A DNA stretch of 64,000 nt, from contig NZ_SNWE01000009.1 of NCBI RefSeq assembly GCF_004362395.1, positions 86,340 to 150,339 of the forward strand. The letters are read 5' to 3'. Numbering within the stretch: the stretch's first letter is position 1; every line of letters starts with the position of its first letter. The notes beneath the pieces are model-generated. The model had not been told where the DNA came from, did not search any database, and worked only from the letters and a program-made list of their open reading frames with translations. The position numbers and the translations under genes were made by a program. Positions 55,810-63,908 of this stretch are shown in pieces. The stretch comes from Salegentibacter sp. 24 (lineage in GTDB: Bacteria > Bacteroidota > Bacteroidia > Flavobacteriales > Flavobacteriaceae).

Positions 55810-58014
55810 ATGAGTAAAAAGAATAAAAATAAATCCCAATTACAGGGTGATCTTTCTAGAAGCATTACAGATATTCTTAGAAAGGAACCTGGAAAAACCT
55901 TTAATCATAAACAAATTGCCGCTAAACTTGGTGTTAATGATGCCACAAGCAGAAATAATATCATTAAAAAACTAGCCCAATTGGCTGCTAAAAAACAGAT
56001 TGAAGAAGAGGATCGGGGAAAATTTAAAATAAGTAAGAGTAACGATTATTATCGGGCCGTAATAGATATGACCACAAAAGGTTATGCCTATGCACTGGTG
56101 GATGAATTAAACGATGATGTTTTTATTTCAGCTAGAGATTTAAACACTGCTTTTAACGGTGATGAAGTAGAAATTTATATCTATAACCGCAAACGCAATA
56201 AAAAATCAGAAGGAGAAGTAACTAAAATTTTAAAGCGTAAGAGAACTGAATTTGTTGGTGTTCTGGATATGCAAAAGGATTTTGGGTTCGTGGTTATAGG
56301 CGATCCAAAAATGTATACAGATGTTTTTGTGCAGAAAAATAAAATGGGCAATGCACAAAATGGTGATAAAGTAGTTGTAGAAATTGAAGAATGGCCTGAA
56401 AAAGCCGATTCCCCTTTTGGGAAAATAATTCAGGTGTTAGGTACTCCAGGCGAGCATAATACTGAAATACATTCTATCCTGGCTCAATATGGTTTACCCC
56501 ATGAATTTCCTAAGGAAATAGAGGATTTTGCCAATCAAATAGATACTTCCATTCTGCCTGAAGAAATCAAAAGGAGAAGGGATATGCGGGATGTTCTAAC
56601 CTTTACTATAGATCCTGCAGATGCTAAGGATTTTGATGATGCCTTGAGTTTTCAGAAATTGAAAAATGGAAATATTGAAATTGGAATACATATCGCTGAT
56701 GTTGCCCATTATTTGCAACCGGGTACTATTCTAGATGATGAAGCATACGAACGCGCAACTTCAGTTTATCTAGTGGATCGTGTAGTACCAATGTTGCCAG
56801 AGGTTCTTTCTAATAATGCTTGTTCACTTCGGCCTAATGAAGAGAAATATACGTTTTCAGCAGTTTTCGAACTTGATAGAAACAATAAAGTTGTGAATGA
56901 ATGGTTTGGTAGAACTGTTACTTATTCGGACGCCAGGTTTTCCTATGAAGAAGCTCAACAAATTATTGAAAATGAAAATGGTGAAATTCCTGAAGAAATT
57001 TCTATTCAGGATAAAGCTTACACGGTTAAAAAAGAAATTGTAGAGGCCATATTAATTATGAATAAAATGGCAAAAAAGATGCGATCATCAAGGATGCGTC
57101 AGGGTGCTATTTCTTTTGATAAAGTTGAAGTTAAATTTCAATTAGATGAAGAAAACGAACCTATAGGCGTTTATTTCAAAACCGCTAAAGATGCCAATAA
57201 ACTTATTGAGGAATTTATGCTTTTAGCTAACCGAAAAGTAGCTGAATTCATAGGAAAAAGAGAAGAAAAGAAAACCTTTATTTATCGTTGCCACGATGAA
57301 CCCGATGAAGAAAAACTAGTTTCTTTAAATAGTCTGGTTTCCAGGTTTGGTCATGGATTAAATCTTAAGAACAGGAAAACTGTTTCATCTTCTCTAAACA
57401 AGTTACTCCAAGACGTTCAGGGTAAAAAGGAACAAAATTTAGTAGATACCCTTGCTATAAGAACAATGAGCAAAGCTTATTATGGTACACAGAATATTGG
57501 TCATTACGGCTTGGCTTTCGATTATTATTCACATTTTACCTCCCCAATTAGAAGATATCCAGATGTTATGGTACATCGTTTATTGCAGCGTTATCTTGAT
57601 GACCAACCTTCTGCGAAAGAAGAGGAATATGACCAAAAATGTCATCATACCAGTGAAATGGAAAATCTTTCTTCTAATGCAGAAAGAGATTCTATAAAAT
57701 ATATGCAGGTGAAATTTATGCTTGATCACCAGGATAAGGAATTTGTTGGAGTGATTTCTGGAGTAACAGATTTCGGGATCTTTGTGGAAATTGTGGAAAA
57801 CAAATGTGAAGGAATGATTCGTTTACGGGATATTAAAGGGGATCATTATGATTTTGATGCAGAAAATTATGCTATTGTAGGTAGAAAGACCAAAAAGACT
57901 TATCAGCTAGGAGATGAAGTAATTGTAAAGGTTAAAAATGCGGACTTAGTCAAAAGGCAGTTGGATTTTATTCTAATCGGTAAAAACGACAATCAAGCAG
58001 GCTATTTAAATTAA
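55810..58014 (+). CDS. rnr: Ribonuclease R
   Basis: A 3'-5' exoribonuclease that degrades structured RNA. The 734-residue protein has an N-terminal winged-helix region (~10-75), cold-shock domains (~85-240), the RNB catalytic domain with TIDPADAKDFDDALSF (~273-288) holding the Mg-binding Asp residues, the HYGLAFDYYSHFTSPIRRYPD segment (~565-585), and a C-terminal S1 domain (~640-725). It is cytoplasmic. It is the first gene of a unit with the GIN-domain protein (6 bases on) and probably the LysE transporter. Confidence 0.96.
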   Translation: MSKKNKNKSQLQGDLSRSITDILRKEPGKTFNHKQIAAKLGVNDATSRNNIIKKLAQLAAKKQIEEEDRGKFKISKSNDYYRAVIDMTTKGYAYALVDELNDDVFISARDLNTAFNGDEVEIYIYNRKRNKKSEGEVTKILKRKRTEFVGVLDMQKDFGFVVIGDPKMYTDVFVQKNKMGNAQNGDKVVVEIEEWPEKADSPFGKIIQVLGTPGEHNTEIHSILAQYGLPHEFPKEIEDFANQIDTSILPEEIKRRRDMRDVLTFTIDPADAKDFDDALSFQKLKNGNIEIGIHIADVAHYLQPGTILDDEAYERATSVYLVDRVVPMLPEVLSNNACSLRPNEEKYTFSAVFELDRNNKVVNEWFGRTVTYSDARFSYEEAQQIIENENGEIPEEISIQDKAYTVKKEIVEAILIMNKMAKKMRSSRMRQGAISFDKVEVKFQLDEENEPIGVYFKTAKDANKLIEEFMLLANRKVAEFIGKREEKKTFIYRCHDEPDEEKLVSLNSLVSRFGHGLNLKNRKTVSSSLNKLLQDVQGKKEQNLVDTLAIRTMSKAYYGTQNIGHYGLAFDYYSHFTSPIRRYPDVMVHRLLQRYLDDQPSAKEEEYDQKCHHTSEMENLSSNAERDSIKYMQVKFMLDHQDKEFVGVISGVTDFGIFVEIVENKCEGMIRLRDIKGDHYDFDAENYAIVGRKTKKTYQLGDEVIVKVKNADLVKRQLDFILIGKNDNQAGYLN

Positions 58015-58020
58015 GCAAAA

Positions 58021-58695
58021 ATGAAAACATTTTTTTTTATATTCTTTATAATGAGTGCAGGCATAGTGAGTGCTCAGGAACTTACCAAGGATTTGGAAGA
58101 ATTCACGGAAATTAAGGTTTACAATGGATTAAATGTTATTTTAAAAGAAGCAAACCAGAATAGGGCCGTAGTTAATGGTAAAAACCGAAATGATATTATT
58201 TTTAAAAACGATGAAGGAGTTCTTAAATTAAGAATGAGTATTGATGAAATCCTTGATGAAAAGGATAATACCAAAATAACAATTTTTTTTAAAAACCTGA
58301 ATAAAATTGATGGGCACCAAAATTCATCCATTTTTGTCGATTCTAAGTTCAAACAAAACTTTCTTCATTTAAACGTTTCAGAAGGTTCTGAAATTTTTTC
58401 TAATGTTAATCTTAATAAACTTTATGTAGATGCCAATACCGGAGGCGTAATAGAAGTGGAGGGAAAAACGGATGCCCAGGAAATAAACATTAATACTGGT
58501 GGAAAATTCTATGGTAAAAACCTAAAGTCTAAAGAAGTTAAGATAAGCATCAAAGCCGGTGGTGCTGCTGATATTTCGGCCAGCGAGATTGTAGATGCAA
58601 AGGTTAGAGCAGGAGGGACAGTAAATGTGTATGGAAATCCTAAGACAATAGAAAAGAGTATTTTATTCGGGGGTAAAATAATTAGGAAAAACTAA
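58021..58695 (+). CDS. GIN domain-containing (DUF2807) exported protein
   Basis: A 224-residue exported protein with a signal peptide (1-18, ending in VSAQ). The rest is a repetitive beta-helix of the head-GIN/DUF2807 type, with regular alternation of hydrophobic strands and Gly/Asn turns (LYVDANTGGVIEVEG, KISIKAGGAADISAS, AKVRAGGTVNVYG). Members are common in Bacteroidota and are of unknown function, probably adhesin-like or anti-sigma-associated. It lies 6 bases after rnr. Confidence 0.85.
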   Translation: MKTFFFIFFIMSAGIVSAQELTKDLEEFTEIKVYNGLNVILKEANQNRAVVNGKNRNDIIFKNDEGVLKLRMSIDEILDEKDNTKITIFFKNLNKIDGHQNSSIFVDSKFKQNFLHLNVSEGSEIFSNVNLNKLYVDANTGGVIEVEGKTDAQEININTGGKFYGKNLKSKEVKISIKAGGAADISASEIVDAKVRAGGTVNVYGNPKTIEKSILFGGKIIRKN

Positions 58696-58725
58696 AAGTC
58701 TACATTTGTAAAATAATGCAATTGT

Positions 58726-59418
58726 ATGTTTCAGGATGTATTAGCAGCCCTACCTTTAGGTCTTTTTTTAGCGTTTTTATTAGGTCCGGTTTTCTTTGTA
58801 CTTCTGGAGACTGCTGCTATAAAAGGCTTTAGAGCGGCCTTTGCATTTGATTTAGGGGTTATTGTTGCAGATATTATCTTCTTGTTTGTCGCTTATTTAA
58901 GTACTACCAAACTACTTGCCAGTATTAAAGATGATCCTGCTCTATTCATATTTGGAGGTATGATTCTAGCCACATATGGTGTTATGAGCTTTGTACAGAC
59001 CAAAAAAGTGTTGCGACAGGATGATGATACACCAGAGATAAGAAAGCTGAGTAAGAGCGATTATTTTGGATTAGCTGTTAAAGGATTTTTACTGAATTTC
59101 ATCAATATTGGTGTCCTGGGATTTTGGTTGGGGTTAATTATCATTTTTGGTCCAAAATTAGAAATGGAAGAAAATCGAATAATGGTTTTTTTCGGAAGCG
59201 TGCTGGGTACTTACCTCGTATTAGATATTTTTAAGATTTTACTGGCCAAGAAATTGAACAGAAAACTTACACCAAATCGTATCTATATAATGAAAAAGGG
59301 CATTAGTGTTTTGCTGATTGTTTTTGGTGGAATGCTTATTTTCCAGGGCCTTTTTCCTTCCCAGGTTGACGAGATTAAAGACCAAATTGAAACTATTACC
59401 CCAAACGATACCATTTAA
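58726..59418 (+). CDS. LysE-family transporter
   Basis: A 230-residue inner-membrane protein with about 6 helices, similar to LysE/RhtB amino-acid exporters. The N-terminal PLGLFLAFLLGPVFFVLLETA helix holds the LGPxFF signature of the family. The substrate is unknown. It follows the GIN-domain gene after 30 bases and probably belongs to the rnr unit; the hairpin at 59502-59534 would terminate it. Confidence 0.87.
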   Translation: MFQDVLAALPLGLFLAFLLGPVFFVLLETAAIKGFRAAFAFDLGVIVADIIFLFVAYLSTTKLLASIKDDPALFIFGGMILATYGVMSFVQTKKVLRQDDDTPEIRKLSKSDYFGLAVKGFLLNFINIGVLGFWLGLIIIFGPKLEMEENRIMVFFGSVLGTYLVLDIFKILLAKKLNRKLTPNRIYIMKKGISVLLIVFGGMLIFQGLFPSQVDEIKDQIETITPNDTI

Positions 59419-59501
59419 AATTAATTATTAAAAAGCCTTCGTAGGATAGTTTTTATGTAAGGTCTTTCAACGTATTAATGCCAATACTACTCTGGTTTAT
59501 T

Positions 59502-59534
59502 AAAAAAGCCCCTTACAGAGAAGGAGCTTTTTTC
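59502..59534. terminator. Terminator shared by the rnr unit and tRNA-Cys
   Basis: A 12-13 bp stem with one mismatch (aaaaaagcccctt / aaggagctttttt) is flanked by A and T runs, so it works in both directions. It is 83 bases after the LysE stop and 4 bases beyond the tRNA-Cys 3' end. Confidence 0.8.
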
Positions 59535-59537
59535 TGA

Positions 59538-59607
59538 GGCATCGAGCGGATTCGAACCGCTGTACAAGGTTTTGCAGACCTCTGCCTAGCCACTCGGCCA
59601 CGATGCC
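59538..59607 (-). tRNA. tRNA-Cys (anticodon GCA)
   Basis: On the minus strand the 70 bases form a cloverleaf: acceptor GGCATCG with CGATGCC, D-arm GGCCGAGTGGCTA, anticodon loop CTGCAAA giving GCA, and T-arm CGGTTCGAATCCG. The discriminator base is U, the identity base of tRNA-Cys. The CCA end is not encoded. Confidence 0.95.
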
Positions 59608-59748
59608 AATTTTAAGGGTTGGCAAATGTAATAAAAATTTTAAGTTTAAAAAATAAAACTAATAAGTGCTATTGAGTAATTTTTAGGTTAAAAAATAATT
59701 AGAAATTTCTTCAATATAGTTTCTGAAATATACACTAATTGAAAAGAA

Positions 59749-60105
59749 TTAACGTGTTTTACTTCTAATAACGCTGACCATAGCTACATTACCTCCAATT
59801 GGGGGATTGATTTTTGAAACTTCCACCTTAATTTTTTGCACTAAAATGATTTCATCCAAAACGCGGTTTAAGATACGCTCGGCTACGTGCTCCAGAAGTT
59901 TAGACCTTACAGCCATTTCCTCTTTTACTATTTTATTTAGATGAACATAATCTATAGTATCTGCTAAAGCATCGGTTTTAGCAGAATTGGATAGATCTCC
60001 TTTCACTTTAAGGTTCACACGATAATCACTGCCGATTTTTCCTTCTTCGTCAAGGCAGCCGTGATAAGAAAAAACCTTGATATTTTTCAATTTTATACTT
60101 CCCAA
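59749..60105 (-). CDS. folB: Dihydroneopterin aldolase
   Basis: It converts dihydroneopterin to 6-hydroxymethyl-dihydropterin and glycolaldehyde in folate synthesis. The 118-residue protein (usual length) shows the catalytic features YHGCLDEE (~14-21), DYVHL (~52), LLEHVAERI (~70-78) with the substrate-binding Glu, and the catalytic Lys in SKINPPIGG (~97-105). It is cytoplasmic, directly downstream of the ZIP transporter gene on the same strand, with a 49-base gap. Confidence 0.93.
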   Translation of the reverse strand: MGSIKLKNIKVFSYHGCLDEEGKIGSDYRVNLKVKGDLSNSAKTDALADTIDYVHLNKIVKEEMAVRSKLLEHVAERILNRVLDEIILVQKIKVEVSKINPPIGGNVAMVSVIRSKTR

Positions 60106-60154
60106 AAGAATGTTTTTCGCAAAGATAAGCTGGCAGACGCTTTATCACAATTTA

Positions 60155-60871
60155 TTAATGGATTAGTTTGTCGCCTATGATTCCTATTAGAAAACCAAGG
60201 TTTGCTCCCAGAGCTGGTAACCAATGTTTTTTTAATCGTACATCGGGAGCGATGTCTTGAAAAATTAAATATAAAATTCCACCACTGGCAAAGGTCATAA
60301 TTCCGGCGGTAATTTTAGGTAGATCCCGGAGTAGATAATATCCTGTCGTAGCTCCAATGATGCCCATAAAACTCAAAAGGAATAGGATGGTTAAAGCTTT
60401 CTTGGTCCTATATCCGTTTGCAATAAGATCCTGGTAAGAATTAAAAGATTCAGGTAAATTTTGGAGGCCTATAAAAATTGCCAACAACAATCCGGTTTGT
60501 TTATCGGTAGCAAAAATAGCTCCCAATGCGAGAGCTTCCGGAATAAAATCTAGTAACATTGCAATTAGCTGAGATAATTTACTTCCAGATTTTTCTATTT
60601 TTTTGTCTAAATAAAAGAAAATTAGAGTTCCAGCGCTGAAACATAGAATTAAGGGCAAAAGACTTAATTTTTCCATTCCTTTTGGAATTAAAACCAATGC
60701 TAATGCTGCAAGAATAATACCGCCACCAAGAGCAATTACAAAATGATTAAGTTCCTTTTTTTGTTTATTTCTTTTAGAAATTTTTGCATAGTAATAAGCT
60801 AAAATACCTCCTATAAAAACGGTCATTCCTGAAAAAGCGGAGAAAATAATTATTTGTAATACTTCGGGCAT
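60155..60871 (-). CDS. ZIP-family metal transporter
   Basis: A 238-residue inner-membrane protein with ~8 helices. The metal-site helices typical of ZIP proteins are visible: LLDFIPEALALGA (~107-119) and IFIGLQNLPESFNSY (~132-146), although His of the usual HxxPEG motif is replaced by Asp/Asn positions (DFIPEA, NLPESF). That makes zinc specificity uncertain. It probably imports a divalent cation. Confidence 0.85.
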   Translation of the reverse strand: MPEVLQIIIFSAFSGMTVFIGGILAYYYAKISKRNKQKKELNHFVIALGGGIILAALALVLIPKGMEKLSLLPLILCFSAGTLIFFYLDKKIEKSGSKLSQLIAMLLDFIPEALALGAIFATDKQTGLLLAIFIGLQNLPESFNSYQDLIANGYRTKKALTILFLLSFMGIIGATTGYYLLRDLPKITAGIMTFASGGILYLIFQDIAPDVRLKKHWLPALGANLGFLIGIIGDKLIH

Positions 60872-60929
60872 TGTTGATTTTAGATATATTGAGAATAAAA
60901 GTAAATATATTATTCTTGTATGCCAAAGC

Positions 60930-60962
60930 TTGGGCTTGACGACCTAATTTTTGGTAACTTTG
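60930..60962 (+). promoter_or_regulatory. Promoter of glnS
   Basis: A perfect -7 element TAACTTTG is at 60955-60962, with TTG at 60930-60932 (22 bases) or 60936-60938 (16 bases) as the -33 candidates. The leader would be about 100 nt, unusually long for this window. Confidence 0.5.
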
Positions 60963-61066
60963 TATATTATTCCCACAAGGGGTGTAAAAAATTTTGGGCT
61001 TTGCTCAGAATTAAAAATAATGTCTGATTAAACCTCAATTCAGGAGGTTATAGATTTTAATAAATT

Positions 61067-62743
61067 ATGGTTGAAGAAAAAAGATCACTCAATTTTATTG
61101 AGCAAATTATAGAAGAAGACCTTCAAACTACTTATAAAAAGGAAGATTTAAAATTCAGGTTTCCACCTGAACCTAATGGCTACCTCCATATAGGGCATGC
61201 TTCTTCAATTTGTTTGAACTTTGGTCTAGGAGAGAAATATAATGCCCCTGTAAATCTTAGGTTTGACGATACTAATCCTATAAAAGAAGAACAAGAGTTT
61301 GTAGATGCCATAAAAGAAGATGTGCTGTGGCTTGGATATAAATGGGAGAAAGAGTGTTACGCTTCTGATTATTTTCAGCAATTATATGACTGGGCTATGG
61401 AAATGATTAAAAACGGTGATGCTTATGTAGATAGTCAGACTTCAGAGCAAATAGCAGAACAAAAGGGGACTCCAACCCAAGCCGGTAAGGAAAGTCCGTT
61501 TAGAAATCGTTCCGTAGAAGAAAATTTGGAGCTTTTTATTAAAATGAAAAATGGAGAAACCCCCGAACGTGGCCATGTATTGCGCGCAAAAATCGACATG
61601 AACTCTCCAAATATGCTGATGCGAGATCCAGTGATGTACCGATGTTTGCATAAAAGACATCACCGTACTGATGATAACTGGAAGATCTATCCAATGTATG
61701 ATTGGGCACATGGGGAGAGTGATTTTATTGAAAATATTTCGCATTCTTTTTGTACTCTTGAATTTTTACCACACCGTGAATTATACAATTGGTTTTTGGA
61801 AAAAGTAAGTGGTGAAGCTAAATTAAAGCCAAAACAACGAGAGTTTGCACGCCGAAATCTTAGTCATACTGTTGTAAGCAAGCGTAAGCTGATGCAATTG
61901 GTAGAAAAAAATGTGGTTAAATCTTGGGATGACCCGAGAATGCCAACAATATCAGGTTTAAGAAGAAGGGGCTATACACCGAATGCAATTCGGAAATTTG
62001 CTGATTCAATAGGTGTTGGTAAACGTGAAAATATGATAGATGTAGCACATCTAGAATTTTGTGCACGGGAGGATTTAAATAAAACCGCTCCGCGTGTTAT
62101 GGGGGTATTAGATCCTGTGAAATTAGTGATCACCAATTATGAGGAAGGTAAAGAAGAGTGGCTAGAGGCTGAAAATAATCCCGAAGATGAGTCAGCCGGA
62201 AGCAGGGAAATTCCTTTTTCAAGAGATATTCTAATTGAAAAAGAGGATTTTAAAGAGAGCGCAAACAGAAAATTTTTCAGATTAACACTTGGTAAGGAAG
62301 TGAGGCTTAAGAATGCTTATATTATAAAAGGGGAAGAGGTAATAAAGGATTCCCAGGGAAATATAACTGAAATCCATTGTACTTACGATCCTAAAAGTAA
62401 AAGTGGGAGTGGGACCGAGGAATCTAAGAGAAAGGTGAAGGGAACTTTACATTGGGTCTCTGCAAAACATGCTTTAGAAGCCGAAATCAGACTTTATGAT
62501 CGTTTGTTCAGCGTTGAAAACCCCGATGGAGATAAGGATAAGGATTATATGGAATTTATAAATCCAGATTCACTTGAGGTTATCAAAGCTTATGTAGAAC
62601 CAAGTTTAAAATCGGCGGGAATCCAGGATAAATTTCAATTTCAGCGGATAGGATATTTTTGCGTGGATAAAGATTCAGAAGAAGGAAAACCTATTTTTAA
62701 CCGTACGGTAACACTTAGAGATTCATGGTCAAAGAACAATTAA
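61067..62743 (+). CDS. glnS: Glutamine-tRNA ligase
   Basis: It charges tRNA-Gln directly with glutamine. The 558-residue class I synthetase has PPEPNGYLHIGH (HIGH at 41-44), the RFDDTNP segment (~67), the KMSKS equivalent VVSKRK (~268-273) and the two C-terminal anticodon-binding beta-barrels (~340-550). Its presence means this organism does not need the GatCAB route for glutamine. Length matches E. coli GlnS. It has a ~100-nt leader. Confidence 0.97.
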   Translation: MVEEKRSLNFIEQIIEEDLQTTYKKEDLKFRFPPEPNGYLHIGHASSICLNFGLGEKYNAPVNLRFDDTNPIKEEQEFVDAIKEDVLWLGYKWEKECYASDYFQQLYDWAMEMIKNGDAYVDSQTSEQIAEQKGTPTQAGKESPFRNRSVEENLELFIKMKNGETPERGHVLRAKIDMNSPNMLMRDPVMYRCLHKRHHRTDDNWKIYPMYDWAHGESDFIENISHSFCTLEFLPHRELYNWFLEKVSGEAKLKPKQREFARRNLSHTVVSKRKLMQLVEKNVVKSWDDPRMPTISGLRRRGYTPNAIRKFADSIGVGKRENMIDVAHLEFCAREDLNKTAPRVMGVLDPVKLVITNYEEGKEEWLEAENNPEDESAGSREIPFSRDILIEKEDFKESANRKFFRLTLGKEVRLKNAYIIKGEEVIKDSQGNITEIHCTYDPKSKSGSGTEESKRKVKGTLHWVSAKHALEAEIRLYDRLFSVENPDGDKDKDYMEFINPDSLEVIKAYVEPSLKSAGIQDKFQFQRIGYFCVDKDSEEGKPIFNRTVTLRDSWSKNN

Positions 62744-62841
62744 CCTGTAATCCATTTGCTTAAGTGGCTTTTTAAGAATATTTTAGTAAAGGATTTTAAC
62801 ATATTAACCGGTTATTAACAGCCTAGCCTTGACTCATCTTG

Positions 62842-62849
62842 TATCTTTG
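62842..62849 (+). promoter_or_regulatory. -7 promoter element of the YtxH operon
   Basis: A perfect TATCTTTG, 33 bases before the ATG at 62883. No well-placed -33 TTG is seen. Confidence 0.4.
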
Positions 62850-62882
62850 GGTTTAGTATTAATTTAACAAATAAGAACTATT

Positions 62883-63257
62883 ATGGCAAATACAGGAAGT
62901 ACACTATTAGCATTAATTACCGGAGCTGCGATAGGTGCAGGAGTAGGTTTACTATATGCTCCAGATAGCGGAGAGAAAACCCGGAAAAAGCTTAAGGATG
63001 AGTCAAAAAAGGCTCAGGATAGATTAAATCAAAAATATACAGAAACCTCTTCGAACTTATCTGAAAAAGCTAAGAAAGCTCGTGTTGATTTTGAAGCACG
63101 GTTAGAAGAAACATTATCTTCAGCAAGCCATAAAGCGGATGATATTCTCAATGCAATGGAAACAAAATTAGAAGAGCTAAGAAAGCAAAATGCCAGACTT
63201 CAAAAAGAGGGTAAAGGCAATGATGACAAAGGCAAACCTAATAAAGCAGTAGTATAA
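62883..63257 (+). CDS. YtxH domain-containing protein
   Basis: A 124-residue membrane-anchored protein. The N-terminal YtxH motif (LLALITGAAIGAGVGLLYAPDSGEKTRKKL, about 8-37, a helix followed by APxSGxxTR) is followed by a long, very charged helical coil (38-110) rich in Lys, Ala and Glu. Such proteins are general-stress or osmotic-stress products of unknown mechanism. It is the first of three tightly spaced genes (gaps of 7 and 5 bases). Confidence 0.9.
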   Translation: MANTGSTLLALITGAAIGAGVGLLYAPDSGEKTRKKLKDESKKAQDRLNQKYTETSSNLSEKAKKARVDFEARLEETLSSASHKADDILNAMETKLEELRKQNARLQKEGKGNDDKGKPNKAVV

Positions 63258-63264
63258 TATATTT

Positions 63265-63615
63265 ATGGCATTTGAAAAACTATCCAGAAGTATTGACGAA
63301 TTAAATTATAATTTAAAGGCATTTGCTCACAACAATGCTGAATATTATAAGCTTAAATTCTTTAAAAAAACTATGAAAGGGGCTATTGGTCTCGTTCAGG
63401 GTCTATTACTGGGTATTTTTTTTATTTTTGCCTTAATATTTATTTCTGTAGCAATTGCAATTGTTATTAGCGAAGCTATTGGATCACCAAGTTCCGGTTA
63501 TTTTATCGTGGGCGGATTTTATTTTTTACTATTCCTTGGAATAGTATTTTTCGCAAAAAAACCTATTGAAAGGTTTCTTTTGGTTAAGGTTTCAAGAAAA
63601 TTTTTTAAGGATTAA
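63265..63615 (+). CDS. Phage-holin-like membrane protein (Holin-X/YqjE type)
   Basis: A 116-residue protein with a basic N-terminal amphipathic segment (1-40) and two transmembrane helices (about 44-70 and 78-96), the topology of the Holin-X/YqjE group. Despite the name this group is normally chromosomal and stress-linked rather than lytic. It sits between YtxH and a small coiled protein in the same operon, echoing the yqjD-yqjE-yqjK arrangement of gamma-proteobacteria. Confidence 0.8.
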   Translation: MAFEKLSRSIDELNYNLKAFAHNNAEYYKLKFFKKTMKGAIGLVQGLLLGIFFIFALIFISVAIAIVISEAIGSPSSGYFIVGGFYFLLFLGIVFFAKKPIERFLLVKVSRKFFKD

Positions 63616-63620
63616 TCACT

Positions 63621-63854
63621 ATGAAGGAATATAGTTCATTCAAAGAAATAAATCGGGATTTGAAAATTCTGAAACTTCAAACCAAGATAGATCAGGAAGA
63701 GATTAAATTAAATATTGAGCGTACCAAAAGTGCACTATCACCTTTATCTCTTATAGGAAGTATGGCCGGATCAATTTTACAAAAGGCTTTTATTCTAAAG
63801 GCTGTAACTAAACTTACCGGATTAAAAAAGGTTACGGCTTCTATAAAGAATTAA
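63621..63854 (+). CDS. Small helical protein (DUF6327-like)
   Basis: A 77-residue protein with an N-terminal charged coil (1-37, EINRDLKILKLQTKIDQEEIK), then a semi-hydrophobic stretch (PLSLIGSMAGSILQKAFILKAV) that could associate with the membrane. I recall such proteins as DUF6327 in Bacteroidota, but am not sure of the number. It is the last gene of the YtxH operon and is followed by the terminator. Confidence 0.65.
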   Translation: MKEYSSFKEINRDLKILKLQTKIDQEEIKLNIERTKSALSPLSLIGSMAGSILQKAFILKAVTKLTGLKKVTASIKN

Positions 63855-63871
63855 AAAATCATTTTTAAAAA

Positions 63872-63907
63872 GGGTTTGAAAGTTAAAATTTTCAAACCTT
63901 TTTTTAT
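63872..63907 (+). terminator. Terminator of the YtxH operon, target of the intron
   Basis: A 9 bp stem (ggtttgaaa / tttcaaacc) with an eight-base loop and a seven-T run. The group II intron begins at 63909, right after the T run, as expected for introns that insert behind terminator hairpins. Confidence 0.88.
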
Positions 63908-63908
63908 T

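Noticed and set aside
60969..61066. TPP riboswitch-like words (GGGGTGT, GCTCAGAA) in the glnS leader
   Set aside because: The order and spacing do not fit the TPP fold: the essential CTGAGA is not exact and the second conserved arm with the GAACCTGA...GCG block is missing. The downstream gene is also not thiamine-related.
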